From: Chloroflexota bacterium
GTDB taxonomy: Bacteria; Chloroflexota; Dehalococcoidia; Lucifugimonadales; Australimonadaceae
Length of the DNA: 35,476 nt
Direction of reading: 5' to 3'
Assembly (NCBI GenBank): GCA_022561455.1
Contig: JADFRC010000006.1
Coordinates: 1-35,476, forward strand
A program made the position numbers and the translations under genes. Shown here piece by piece: positions 18,706 to 28,491 of this stretch. The notes below the pieces were generated by a model, which saw only the letters and a program-made list of their open reading frames with translations, did no database searches and had not been told where the DNA came from. Every line of letters starts with the position of its first letter. Position 1 is the first letter of the stretch.

Positions 18706-19971
18706 ATGGACGATAGAAGAGAAGTAACAATCATGGGAGGACCCGGAGGCAATGGCCGGATCTCGTTCTCCGACCAAGGCTCTCGGTTCAAGGGTGGGCC
18801 TGACGGCGGGGTTGGAGGAAGTGGGGGAGCAGTTCTGGTGACTGCGTCGTCGTCGCGTAGGGACTTCTATCACCTGGGCCGTGCCGCGGAGATAGAGGGG
18901 CGTGCAGGAGGCCACGGAGGGGCGAACGGCCGGACGGGGAGAGACGGGCTGCCGCTGACGATCGAGGTGCCGGTGGGGACGATGGTGATGGAGGAAGGGG
19001 AGGATGGGGAGCGGACGATGCTCGCGGATCTAATCGAGCCTGGCTCCATGCTCCTCTTGGCCCGGGGAGGAGTTGGCGGTAAGGGAAACACGGGCTTCGC
19101 GACGTCGACGAATCAGACGCCGGTCCTAGCGGAGGCGGGGGCGGAGGGTGAGTCGCGGGTGGTGGTGTTCGAGCTGCGATTGGATAGCGACGTGGTGCTG
19201 GTCGGCGCACCGAATGCGGGGAAGTCGACGCTGCTCGCGGCGCTGACGAACGCCCGCCCGCAGGTTGCTGACTACCCCTTCACGACCGTGGACCCGGTAC
19301 ATGGCGTGGTGGACCTTGGCGAGCGCGACATACTGCTGCTCGAGCTGCCGGCGCTGGCCGAGGGAGCGAGCGTTGGGTATGGGCTCGGGTCGGGGCACCT
19401 GCGGCACGCCGAGCGTGCGCGTGCGCTGGCGTACGTGGTGGACGGCGCGTCCGGGGACGTTGTCGAGGCGTACCGCGCCGTGCGCCGCGAGGTGGCAGCG
19501 TATGGGAAGGGACTCACCGGCAAGCCGGCGCTGGTGATCGTGACGAAGGCCGATTTGCCGGAGGCGGCGTCCGGCCTCGAGGCGGTCTTGCGGACCCTGC
19601 GCCGCGTCTCGAAGGTGCATGCGGTCGGTGTGTCGGCGGCCTCAGGCGCCGGACTGGAGGGGTTACGGGGCGAGCTGTCGAGCCTGGCGCCGCCCCGTGA
19701 GCGCCGCCGTGGCCGGCCGGAGCGGACCGAGGCGCCCCCCGTACGGGCGAGGCCGAACCGGGCGGAGGTGACGGTGCGTGGCGGCGTGTTCGAGGTGTCG
19801 TCGCCTCGTGCCGAGCGGATCATGCCGATGGTGGACGTGAAGAACTGGCGTGCGCGGCTCCAGCTCCATGCGGAGCTGGGCCGGCTCGGCGTGCTCGAGG
19901 CGCTCGAGAAGCAGGGGGTGCGAGCCGGTGATACCGTGAGGATCGGTGGAGCGGAGCTGCTGTGGGAGTAG
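18706..19971 (+). CDS. obg: Obg/CgtA GTPase with N-terminal Obg and C-terminal OCT domains, atypical G motifs
   Basis: GGPGGNGRISF...FKGGPDGGVGGSGG..., G1 GAPNAGKST, YPFTTVDPVHGVV, G3 position ELPALAEGA, G4 position TKAD. Confidence 0.9.
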   Translation: MDDRREVTIMGGPGGNGRISFSDQGSRFKGGPDGGVGGSGGAVLVTASSSRRDFYHLGRAAEIEGRAGGHGGANGRTGRDGLPLTIEVPVGTMVMEEGEDGERTMLADLIEPGSMLLLARGGVGGKGNTGFATSTNQTPVLAEAGAEGESRVVVFELRLDSDVVLVGAPNAGKSTLLAALTNARPQVADYPFTTVDPVHGVVDLGERDILLLELPALAEGASVGYGLGSGHLRHAERARALAYVVDGASGDVVEAYRAVRREVAAYGKGLTGKPALVIVTKADLPEAASGLEAVLRTLRRVSKVHAVGVSAASGAGLEGLRGELSSLAPPRERRRGRPERTEAPPVRARPNRAEVTVRGGVFEVSSPRAERIMPMVDVKNWRARLQLHAELGRLGVLEALEKQGVRAGDTVRIGGAELLWE

Positions 19972-19978
19972 GGGCGGA

Positions 19979-20620
19979 GTGACGGCACGGAGGGGCTTCC
20001 TCGGCGGGACGTTCGACCCGGTGCACGCGGCGCACCTGGTGCTCGCGGACGAGGCCTACCGGCAGCTCGGCCTCGACGGCGTCTGGTTCCTCCCGGCGGG
20101 GCAGCCGTGGATGAAGCGCGACGCTCCCCTGACGGCGAAGGAGCACCGGCTGGCGATGGTCGAGCTGGCGGTCGCCTCGGATGAGCGCTTCCACGTGAGC
20201 ACGCTTGAGCTCGACCGCCCAGGCGACACCTATACCGTGGACACGCTTGAAACGCTGCGCGCCGAGGCGGCTGACGACGAGCTTTGGTTCATCGTCGGTG
20301 CCGACACGCTGGCGTCGATGCACCGGTGGAAGGACCCGGCGCGGCTGTTGGAGCTCGCGCGGGTCGCCGTCGCGACGCGCCCCGGGCACGAGCGCCTCGA
20401 CCTGGGCGCCCTCGAGGAGGTCGCGCCGAACGCTTCGGAGCGGGTCACGAGCTTGCACATGCCCCTGATGGACATAAGCGGCACGGAGGTGCGGCGCCGA
20501 GCCGCCGAGCGGGAGACGATGGTTGGGCTCGTCCCCGAGGCCGTGGCCGCGTATATCGAGCGGCATGACCTCTACGGCGGGATGCGCGCGGAGCCGAGCA
20601 CGACTGCGACGGAGGGCTGA
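19979..20620 (+). CDS. nadD: Nicotinate-nucleotide adenylyltransferase
   Basis: RRGFLGGTFDPVHAAHLVLADEAYRQLGLDGVWFLPAGQPWMK...DTYTVDTLE...LWFIVGADTLASMHRWKDP...DISGTEVRRR. Confidence 0.94.
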   Translation: MTARRGFLGGTFDPVHAAHLVLADEAYRQLGLDGVWFLPAGQPWMKRDAPLTAKEHRLAMVELAVASDERFHVSTLELDRPGDTYTVDTLETLRAEAADDELWFIVGADTLASMHRWKDPARLLELARVAVATRPGHERLDLGALEEVAPNASERVTSLHMPLMDISGTEVRRRAAERETMVGLVPEAVAAYIERHDLYGGMRAEPSTTATEG

Positions 20621-20622
20621 GC

Positions 20623-21201
20623 ATGACCGAGGCGGAACGAAGGAGCCTGGCGCGGGACATCCTGGGCGTGGCCGTGGCCAACGGCGCGCTGCTGTACGGC
20701 GATTTCACGCTGACGTCGGGGGAGAAGAGCACGTACTACTGGGACGGCCGCGTGCTCTCGCTCACGCCGGAAGGAGCCGCGCTCGTGGCGAAGGCGCTGC
20801 TGCCGCTCGTGCGAGCCTCGGGCGCAACGGCCGTCGGTGGGCCCGCGGTCGGCGCGGTCGCCATGGTCGCCGCGATCGCCATGCTCAGCGGCCAGGACGG
20901 CGGCGAGCCCGTCCCGGGCTTCTTCGTGCGCGCCGGCGCTCGCGAGCACGGCACGGGCAAGCTGATCGAGGGGCCGCTGGCGCCGGACTCGCGCGTCGCG
21001 ATCGTGGACGACGCCTGCTCGACGGGAGGCTCGCTCTACCACGCGATCAAGGCCGCGGAGGAGGCGGGGCACACGGTCGTGCTCGTCGCGACCGTGCTCG
21101 ACCGCCATCAGGGCGGCTCGGACAAGCTCCGTGCCGACGGGTACGCGTTCCACGCGCTGCTCGAGTCCGATGCGGACGGCAACGTCGCGCCGGCCGGCTA
21201 G
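20623..21201 (+). CDS. pyrE: Orotate phosphoribosyltransferase
   Basis: GALLYGDFTLTSGEKSTYYWDGRVLSLTPEGAALVA...GGPAVGAVAMVAAIA...VAIVDDACSTGGSLYHAIKAAEEAGHTVV. Confidence 0.93.
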   Translation: MTEAERRSLARDILGVAVANGALLYGDFTLTSGEKSTYYWDGRVLSLTPEGAALVAKALLPLVRASGATAVGGPAVGAVAMVAAIAMLSGQDGGEPVPGFFVRAGAREHGTGKLIEGPLAPDSRVAIVDDACSTGGSLYHAIKAAEEAGHTVVLVATVLDRHQGGSDKLRADGYAFHALLESDADGNVAPAG

Positions 21202-21241
21202 CGTTGTTGGGGACCGTGGAGAAGCGTGGAGAGCCGCCCAG

Positions 21242-21285
21242 GCGGGCTAGACGTCGAGGTTCTTGACCGATCTCGCGTGCGCCTG
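21242..21285 (-). pseudogene. Duplicated gyrB 3'-terminal fragment (encodes QAHARSVKNLDV*)
   Basis: 39/44 identical to 21324-21367, the true gyrB end encoding QAHARSVKNLDI*; offset 82 nt. Confidence 0.75.
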
Positions 21286-21328
21286 CCCCTGCGCCGGAGG
21301 CGCGTCGGGCGCGGTTCGTCCGGGCGGG

Positions 21329-23734
21329 CTAAATGTCGAGGTTCTTGACCGAGCGCGCGTGAGCCTGGATGAACTCCTTGCGCGGCTGGACCAGGTCTCC
21401 CATGAGCATCGTGAACACCTCGTCGGCGACGGTGGCCTGCTCGACGGACACCTGGAGGAGGGTGCGCGTGGCCGGGTCCATCGTCGTCTCCCACAGCTGG
21501 TCGGGGTTCATCTCGCCGAGCCCCTTGTAGCGCTGGAGGGCGACGCCCTGGCGCTCCGAGTGCTGGTGGAGCGCACGAGCGAGGTCGTACCACAAGACGC
21601 CGGTCGCGACCTCCGCGTCGCGCCGCTTGATGTTGAAGCCCCGGCCGTTGATCCACTGAGCGAGGCTCGGGAAGAGCTGGAGGGCCCGCTGCGTGGACGC
21701 CGACTCCAGCACGCGCTTCACGTTGATCGTGCCGTGGCCGGGCACCTCGAGCGTGTAGAGGTCCCGCGTCTTGACGGACTTGGCGGTGCCCTCGTACCCC
21801 TGGGAGGCGAACCACGCGCGGACGGCCTCCAGCGTCTCGACGCCCTCGAAGGCGAGGCGGTACTTGCGGCGCCTGGCGCCGAGGAGCAGCGTGCCCACGA
21901 GGCTCGGTGGGAGGCCGAGGCTGGACAGCGGCGCCGTCCAGGTCAAGAACTCCTGGAGCTGGTCCGCGAGGCCCTGGAGCTCCGGGCCGGCCAGGCTGAC
22001 CTTGCCGTCGTCCGAGGCCACCGCGAGGCGGCCGAAGAGCTGCTTGGCCATCCACTCGTCCTTGTCGGCCTCGGCGTACTTGTACTCGGCCGTGCGGCCG
22101 TGGGAGACGCGGTAGAGCGGGGGCTGGGCGATGTAGAGGTAGCCGCCGTCGATCAGCTCGTGCATGTTGCGGAAGAAGAACGTCAGGAGCAGCGTCCTGA
22201 TGTGCGCGCCGTCGACGTCCGCGTCGGTCATGATGATGACCTTGTGGTAGCGGAGCTTGGCCAGGTTGAAGTCATCGCCGAGCCCGGCGCCGATGGCCGT
22301 GATGAGCGCGCGGATCTCCTCGTGCGCGAGCATCCGGTCCGGCCGCGCCTTCTCCACGTTGAGGATCTTGCCCCGCAGGGGCAGGATGGCCTGCGTGCGG
22401 CGGTCGCGGCCCATCTTGGCGGAGCCCCCGGCCGACTCGCCCTCGACCACGTACAGCTCGCACAGCGCGGGGTCGCGCTCTGCGCAGTCGGCCAGCTTGC
22501 CGGGCAGCGAGCCGCCGTCCATGGCGTTCTTGCGGATCACGAGGTCCCGCGCCTTCTTGGCGGCGTCGCGTGCGCGCTGGGAGGTGAAGCACTTCTCGAT
22601 GATGCGGCGGCCCTCGGCGGGGTGCTCCTCGAGGTAGAACTCCAGATGCTGCACCAGCAGCTGCTCGACCGCGGTCTTGATCTCCGCGTTGCCGAGCTTG
22701 CCCTTGGTCTGCCCTTCGAACAGAGGCTCCTCCAGGCGCACGCTGACGATGGCCGTGAGGCCCTCGCGGACGTCCTCGCCGGAGAAGTTGGTGGTGTTCG
22801 CGTCGACGAGCTTGGCCTTCTTCGCGTAGTTGTTGATCGCGCGGGTCAGCCCCGCCCGGAAGCCCTCGAGGTGCTTCCCGCCGTCGACCGTATTGATGCA
22901 GTTGGCGAAGGCGAGGGTCGTCTCGTAGAAACCGCCGTTGTACTGGAGGGCGACCTCGACGACGTTCGAGTCCTGGGTCTGCTCCATGTAGAAGGGCTCG
23001 TCCTGGAGCACCTCGCGGTTGTGGTTGAGGTGGCGCACGAAGCTGCTGATGCCGCCCTCGAAGTAGAAGGTCCGGTCGTCCTCGGGGTGGGCTTCGGACC
23101 GGCAGATGATCCAAAGCCCCTTGTTCAGATACGCCATCTCCCGGAACCGCGTGAGCAGCGTGTCCCAGTCGAAGCGCGTGTGCCCGAACACCTCGGTGTC
23201 GGGCGTGAACGTCACGAGCGTCCCGGCCTTGAGCGGGTCGGACTTCGGGATGGGCCCCGCGTCGACCACGTCGGCGGTCGGATCGCCCCGCTTGTACTCC
23301 TGGTAGTGCAGCCGGCCTTGGCGGCGGACCTCCACGCGCATGTGCGCAGAGAGCGCGTTGACGACGGACGAGCCGACGCCGTGCAGCCCGCCGGAGACCT
23401 TGTAGGCGCCGCCGCCGAACTTCCCGCCGGCGTGCAGTGTCGTCATGATCGTCTCGAGCGCCGGACGGCCCGTCACCGCATGGATGTCGATGGGGATGCC
23501 GCGGCCGTTGTCGTGCACCGTCACGCTGTTGTCCGCGTGCAGCGTGAACGAGACGAGGTCGCAATATCCGGCCATCGCCTCGTCGATCGCGTTGTCGACG
23601 ATCTCGTAGGCGAGGTGGTGCAGCCCGCGCTCGTCGGTGCTCCCGATGTACATGCCGGGGCGCCGGCGCACCGCCTCCAGCCCTTCGAGGACTTGGATGT
23701 CGCGGGCTGTGTACCCCTTCTTCTTCGTAGTCAT
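21329..23734 (-). CDS. gyrB: DNA gyrase subunit B
   Basis: YTARDIQVLEGLEAVRRRPGMYIGSTDERGLHHLAYEIVDNAIDEAMAGYCD...GGLHGVGSSVVNALS...ELYVVEGESAGGSAKMGRDRRTQAILPLRGKILNVEKA...IIMTDADVDGAHIRTLLLTFFFR. Confidence 0.97.
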   Translation of the reverse strand: MTTKKKGYTARDIQVLEGLEAVRRRPGMYIGSTDERGLHHLAYEIVDNAIDEAMAGYCDLVSFTLHADNSVTVHDNGRGIPIDIHAVTGRPALETIMTTLHAGGKFGGGAYKVSGGLHGVGSSVVNALSAHMRVEVRRQGRLHYQEYKRGDPTADVVDAGPIPKSDPLKAGTLVTFTPDTEVFGHTRFDWDTLLTRFREMAYLNKGLWIICRSEAHPEDDRTFYFEGGISSFVRHLNHNREVLQDEPFYMEQTQDSNVVEVALQYNGGFYETTLAFANCINTVDGGKHLEGFRAGLTRAINNYAKKAKLVDANTTNFSGEDVREGLTAIVSVRLEEPLFEGQTKGKLGNAEIKTAVEQLLVQHLEFYLEEHPAEGRRIIEKCFTSQRARDAAKKARDLVIRKNAMDGGSLPGKLADCAERDPALCELYVVEGESAGGSAKMGRDRRTQAILPLRGKILNVEKARPDRMLAHEEIRALITAIGAGLGDDFNLAKLRYHKVIIMTDADVDGAHIRTLLLTFFFRNMHELIDGGYLYIAQPPLYRVSHGRTAEYKYAEADKDEWMAKQLFGRLAVASDDGKVSLAGPELQGLADQLQEFLTWTAPLSSLGLPPSLVGTLLLGARRRKYRLAFEGVETLEAVRAWFASQGYEGTAKSVKTRDLYTLEVPGHGTINVKRVLESASTQRALQLFPSLAQWINGRGFNIKRRDAEVATGVLWYDLARALHQHSERQGVALQRYKGLGEMNPDQLWETTMDPATRTLLQVSVEQATVADEVFTMLMGDLVQPRKEFIQAHARSVKNLDI

Positions 23735-23857
23735 GCAGCGGTTCTCCTTGAGCGGGGCCGACGGGAGGGGGCACGGGCGGGGGGTGAGTGGCTGGAGTGG
23801 CGGCCCCGCTGAAGGGGCCGGTTCTCGGCGCCGTAGACTGCTCCACGGCACTATCAT

Positions 23858-23886
23858 ATTCTACTATTCCTGAGGGTGGAGGTCAA
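23858..23886 (-). promoter_or_regulatory. gyrB promoter
   Basis: Minus strand TTGACC - 17 nt - TAGAAT, about 120 nt upstream of gyrB. Confidence 0.65.
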
Positions 23887-24014
23887 AGCAATCGGAACCG
23901 GTTGTGGTTTCGCATGGATCTGCGGCGTCGCGCGGGGAGCGGCGGCATCGGTGCGTTCCGGGAGCGCCGGCGGGGCCCTTGACGGGGCTTGGGGGCGCAT
24001 CGCAAGATTCCGTC

Positions 24015-24680
24015 GTGTCCACTCCGAGCGTGATCGCGATCGACGGCCCTGTGGCCTCCGGCAAGACGACCGTGGGGCGTGAGCTCGCGGCTCGGCTCGG
24101 CTACCGGTTCGTGGACACGGGGCTGATGTACCGGGCGCTGACGCTCGTTGCGCTGCGGCGCGGCATCGACCCACGCGATGGGGCAGCCCTCGGGAAGCTT
24201 GCCGCAGGGACCGAGATCAGCATGGTGACGGGCCCCGGCGGTGCCACGCAGGTGCACGCGGACGGCGGCGACGTGACGGCGGCGCTGCGGACGCCCGAGG
24301 TGGAGGAGGCTGTCTCCGTGGTCGCGCAGGTCCCGGCCGTGCGTCACGCTTTGGTGGCGCAGCAGCAGCGGATCGCGGAAGGGGGCAACGTCGTCATGGT
24401 CGGGCGCGACATCGGGACCAAGGTGCTGCCCAACGCGGCCAAGGTCTTCTTGACGGCGTCGCCGGCGGAGCGCGCGCGGCGGCGGCACGTGGAGCTCGAG
24501 GCAAGCGGCGGTGCGCCTTCGCTGGAGGACGTCCGCGAGGGCCTGGCGCTGCGCGACACGCTCGACTCGGAGCGCGCCGAGGGTCCGCTGCGGGTGGCGG
24601 ACGACGCGCTGGTCGTCGAGACGGAGGGACTCGCGGTCGAAGCGGTCGTGGATGCCGTCGTCGCGCGGATCGGCGTATGA
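24015..24680 (+). CDS. cmk: Cytidylate kinase (GTG start)
   Basis: VIAIDGPVASGKTTVGRELAARLGYRFVDTGLMYRALTLVALRRGID...VMVGRDIGTKVLPNAAKVFLTASPAERARRR. Confidence 0.95.
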   Translation: MSTPSVIAIDGPVASGKTTVGRELAARLGYRFVDTGLMYRALTLVALRRGIDPRDGAALGKLAAGTEISMVTGPGGATQVHADGGDVTAALRTPEVEEAVSVVAQVPAVRHALVAQQQRIAEGGNVVMVGRDIGTKVLPNAAKVFLTASPAERARRRHVELEASGGAPSLEDVREGLALRDTLDSERAEGPLRVADDALVVETEGLAVEAVVDAVVARIGV

Positions 24681-25348
24681 GCAGGCGGGGGCTCGACTTC
24701 TGGTACCGGCTGGGCCGCCTGCTCGCGCGGATCTTCATCCCCACGTTCGGGCGCATCGAGGTGGTGGGCCGTGAGAACGTGCCGCCGTACGGGCCGCTGA
24801 TCGTCGCGCCCAACCACCAGTCCAACGCGGACCCGCCCGTGCTCGTCTACGCGATCGGCCGGCCCCTGTGGTGGATGGCGAAGCGAGAGCTGTTCTCGAA
24901 CCCGCTCGCCGCCTACTTCATGCGCGCGGTACACGTGCATCCCATCAACCGGGACGGGCGGGACCTGGAGGCACTCGGTTGGGCGCAGGAGACGCTCGCG
25001 GCCGACCGTGCCCTGGTCCTCTTCCCCCAGGGCACGCGCAGCCCCGGCGCGCTCTCGGAGGGGGGTGACGGGCTGACGTACATCGCGCTGCGCTCGGGCG
25101 CCCCCATCCTGCCGGTGGCGATCACCGGCACCGAGCGGGTCAGGGGCATGGCGAAGATCGCGTTCCACTTCCAGCGGCTGCGCATCGTGATCGGCGAGCC
25201 CTTCACGCTGCCGGTGGTGGAGGGCAGGCTCGAGCGCGAGGTGCTGCACTCCCTCACGGACCAGGTGATGGAGCGGATCGCGGCGCTGCTGCCGCCGGAG
25301 TACCGGGGCGTGTACGGCGGGCCGAAGCCGCGGCGGACCTCCTCTTGA
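24677..25348 (+). CDS. plsC: 1-acyl-sn-glycerol-3-phosphate acyltransferase
   Basis: VVGRENVPPYGPLIVAPNHQSNADPPVL...LVLFPQGTRSPGALSEGGDGLTYIALRSGAPILPVAITG; ATGA overlap with cmk. Confidence 0.92.
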   Translation: MSRRGLDFWYRLGRLLARIFIPTFGRIEVVGRENVPPYGPLIVAPNHQSNADPPVLVYAIGRPLWWMAKRELFSNPLAAYFMRAVHVHPINRDGRDLEALGWAQETLAADRALVLFPQGTRSPGALSEGGDGLTYIALRSGAPILPVAITGTERVRGMAKIAFHFQRLRIVIGEPFTLPVVEGRLEREVLHSLTDQVMERIAALLPPEYRGVYGGPKPRRTSS

Positions 25349-25514
25349 GAAGGCGTCCGCGGCGCGTTAGGCTCGCGGTAGGGGCTGTGCTATCATCCCG
25401 CACCGGCGCCTCCGAACGCCCCTGAGACCGAGCCAGGCTGCACGATTTTCGGCCCACGGCGTTCGCGGGCCGCGGCGCTCCGGCGAGCGTGAGACGGCCA
25501 TGATGAGAGAAGGT

Positions 25515-28463
25515 ATGAGCACAGGCACGAGCGGCAAGATGGTCTACCGTCTTGCCGAAGGCGGCGCCGACATGGTCCGCCTCTTCGGCTCCAAGGGAGC
25601 CCACGTCAGCGAGATGGCCGGCATCGGGCTTCCCGTGCCTCCCGGTTTCGTCATCACCACCGAGACGGCGCTCGAATACTACCGCCAAGGGAGGCGGTTC
25701 CCCGACGGGCTCTGGGACGCCGTCGTCGAGAACATCCACGTCCTGGAGAAGGAGACCGGCCGGCGGTTCGGTGGGAAGAAGCACCCGCTCATCGTCTCGG
25801 TGCGCTCCGGCGCCGCGGTGTCCATGCCGGGGATGATGGACACCATCCTCAACATGGGCGTGACGGATGCCACGGTCGGCGGGCTCGCCCAGATGATGGG
25901 CGGCGAGCGCCCCGCGCTCGACGCGCACCGGCGCCTCGTGCAGGGCTTCGGCGACGTCGTGCTCGGCATCCCCAAGGACCGGTTCGAAGCGGTGCTCGCC
26001 GATGCGAAGCGGGAGCGAGGCCTCGCATTCGACCACGAGCTCGAGCCCGAGGCGCTCCGGACGATCATCGAGCGGTTCAAGGCGCTGATCGCGGAGGAAT
26101 CCGGCGAGCCGCTGCCCACCGACCCGTGGGAGCTGCTCCGCCGCGCCATCCAGGCGGTGTTCGACTCCTGGAACAACCCCCGCGCGATCACGTACCGCGA
26201 CCACGAGGGCATCTCCCACGACCTGGGCACGGGCTGCGTGATCATGTCGATGGTGTTCGGCAACCTGGGCCCGGACAGCGGCACCGGCGTGGTGTTCACG
26301 CGCAGCCCCGCCACCGGCGAGAAGACCCTGTACGGCGAGTTCCTGGTCAACGCCCAGGGCGAGGACGTCGTCGCCGGCGTCCGGACGCCGCTGCGCATCG
26401 CCGCGCTCAAAGACGAGATGCCGCTCGTCTACGAGCAGCTCGAGGCGATCGCTCGCCAGCTCGAAGCCCACTACCGCGACGTGCAGGACATCGAGTTCAC
26501 GGTCGAGCGCGGCAAGCTTTTCATCCTCCAGACCCGCGCGGCCAAGCGGACGGCCGCCGCGGCGGTCCGCATCGCCGTCGACCTGGTCCACGAGGGCGTC
26601 TTGGCGGAGAACGATGCGCTGGGCCGCATCGCACCCGAGGACGTCACGCAGGTGCTGATGCCGCGGTTCGTTCCCGAGGCGAAGCAGCAGGCCGTGGACG
26701 ACGGCAGGCTGCTGGCCCAAGGCGTCGGCGCATCGCCCGGCGCTGCCTCCGGCATCGTGGTGATGGACCCGGACCGGGCGGTCGAGCGGGCCGCGGCCGG
26801 CGAGCGGGTGGTGCTGGTGCGCCACGAGACGAGCCCTGACGACGTCCACGGCATCATCAAGGCCGAGGCCGTCCTCACGAGCCGCGGAGGGATGACGAGC
26901 CACGCGGCGGTCGTGACGCGCGGCATGGGCAAGCCGTGCGTGGTCGGATGCGAGGAGCTGCACTTCGATGCGGCGAAGGGTACGGCGACCGCCCGCGGCA
27001 AGACCATCCGCGAAGGCGACGTCATCAGCGTGGACGGCGCGACCGGCGAGGTGTTCGTGGGCGAGGTGGCCACGAAGGCGCCCGACGCCGACGAGATGGC
27101 GGAGCTCAACGTCCTGCTCGGCTGGGCGGACAACGTCCGGCGGCTGGGCGTGTGGGCCAACGCGGACAACCCTGAGGACGCCGCCCTGGCACGCAGGAAC
27201 GGAGCCGAGGGCATCGGCCTGGTGAGGACGGAGCACATGTTCTTCGCCGAGGAGCGGCTTCCGCACATCCGGCGGCTGCTCGAGGTCGGCCCCTACGCGT
27301 CGCGCCTGATCCGCGAGGCGGGCGAGTTGGAGGCGTCGCTGGAGGCCGCCCCTGCCTCCCAGCGCGAGGAGACCAGGCAGCGGCTCGACGCGGCCAGGGA
27401 AGCCGTTGCGGGATCGTCCAGCGTACGCGAGTTCCGCGCGGAGCTGGCGCGGCTGGAGCAGTACCAGACCGAGGACTTCTACGGGATCATGAAGGCGATG
27501 GAGGGGCTTCCCGTCGTGATCCGGCTGCTGGACGCGCCGCTCCACGAGTTCCTCCCCCACTGGGAAGAGCTGCTGGTGGAGGAGCTGACGCTCTCGATCG
27601 CCGCCGAGGCGGCCGAGCACGGCGTGGACGCCGCCGACTGGATCGCCGAGAGCATCCGCAAGGGCATCGGCGGGCTCGACGAGCCGAAGCGCGTGCTGGC
27701 GGTCGTCGACAGCCTGGCGGCGCGGGACTGGGCGAGCATCGAGCGGCTCCGCGAGGACGCGCTCCGGACCAGGGAGCTCGTGGGCCTGCTCCGCGAGGCC
27801 AACCCCATGATGGGCAACCGCGGCTGCCGCGTGGGGCTGACGATGCCCGAGATCTACGAGATGCAGGTGCGCGCCATCGTGACCGCCGCCTGCCGGCTGA
27901 CGCAGGAGGGCTTGACGATCTTCCCGGAGATCATGATCCCCATCGTCTCGCACGTGAACGAGCTCAAGTGGCTGCGCCCCCGGCTCCGCGCGGTGGCATC
28001 GGCCACCCGCGAAGCCCTCGGCGCCCACATGACCTACAAGTTCGGGACGATGATCGAGGTGCCGCGGGCGGCGCTCACGGCCGGCGAGATAGCGGAGAAC
28101 ACCGAGTTCTTCAGCTTCGGCTCCAACGACCTCACGCAGATGACCTTCGCCTTCAGCCGCGACGACGCGGAGGCCAAGTTCGTCGGCCACTACGTGGACC
28201 TCGGCGTGCTGTCGGGGAACCCCTTCTCCAGCCTCGACCGCGACGGCGTCGGCAAGCTGATGCGGATAGCCGTCGAGGAGGGGCGCGCCGCCAACCCGGG
28301 GCTGCCCATCGGCATCTGCGGCGAGCACGGCGGCGACCCGGCCTCCATCGCGCTGTGCGACGAGCTGGGGCTCGACTACGTGAGCGCGTCGCCGTACCGC
28401 GTGCCGGTCGCACGCCTCGCCGCCGCCCAGAGCGCTCTCGGCCTGCTCACGCCCGGCGAGTAG
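25515..28463 (+). CDS. ppdK: Pyruvate, phosphate dikinase
   Basis: MVRLFGSKGAHVSEMAGIGLPVPPGFVITTE..., SVRSGAAVSMPGMMDTILNMG, LTSRGGMTSHAAVVTRGMGKPCVVG, RTEHMFF, GNRGCRVGLTMPEIYEMQ, GEHGGDPASI. AGAAGG RBS favours ATG at 25515. Confidence 0.97.
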   Translation: MSTGTSGKMVYRLAEGGADMVRLFGSKGAHVSEMAGIGLPVPPGFVITTETALEYYRQGRRFPDGLWDAVVENIHVLEKETGRRFGGKKHPLIVSVRSGAAVSMPGMMDTILNMGVTDATVGGLAQMMGGERPALDAHRRLVQGFGDVVLGIPKDRFEAVLADAKRERGLAFDHELEPEALRTIIERFKALIAEESGEPLPTDPWELLRRAIQAVFDSWNNPRAITYRDHEGISHDLGTGCVIMSMVFGNLGPDSGTGVVFTRSPATGEKTLYGEFLVNAQGEDVVAGVRTPLRIAALKDEMPLVYEQLEAIARQLEAHYRDVQDIEFTVERGKLFILQTRAAKRTAAAAVRIAVDLVHEGVLAENDALGRIAPEDVTQVLMPRFVPEAKQQAVDDGRLLAQGVGASPGAASGIVVMDPDRAVERAAAGERVVLVRHETSPDDVHGIIKAEAVLTSRGGMTSHAAVVTRGMGKPCVVGCEELHFDAAKGTATARGKTIREGDVISVDGATGEVFVGEVATKAPDADEMAELNVLLGWADNVRRLGVWANADNPEDAALARRNGAEGIGLVRTEHMFFAEERLPHIRRLLEVGPYASRLIREAGELEASLEAAPASQREETRQRLDAAREAVAGSSSVREFRAELARLEQYQTEDFYGIMKAMEGLPVVIRLLDAPLHEFLPHWEELLVEELTLSIAAEAAEHGVDAADWIAESIRKGIGGLDEPKRVLAVVDSLAARDWASIERLREDALRTRELVGLLREANPMMGNRGCRVGLTMPEIYEMQVRAIVTAACRLTQEGLTIFPEIMIPIVSHVNELKWLRPRLRAVASATREALGAHMTYKFGTMIEVPRAALTAGEIAENTEFFSFGSNDLTQMTFAFSRDDAEAKFVGHYVDLGVLSGNPFSSLDRDGVGKLMRIAVEEGRAANPGLPIGICGEHGGDPASIALCDELGLDYVSASPYRVPVARLAAAQSALGLLTPGE

Positions 28464-28491
28464 CCGCTCCGCCGTATCGCCGCCGGCTTCG

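Noticed and set aside
21263-23812. 849-aa plus-strand ORF antisense to gyrB
   Set aside because: Composition-driven shadow ORF; the minus strand encodes canonical GyrB.
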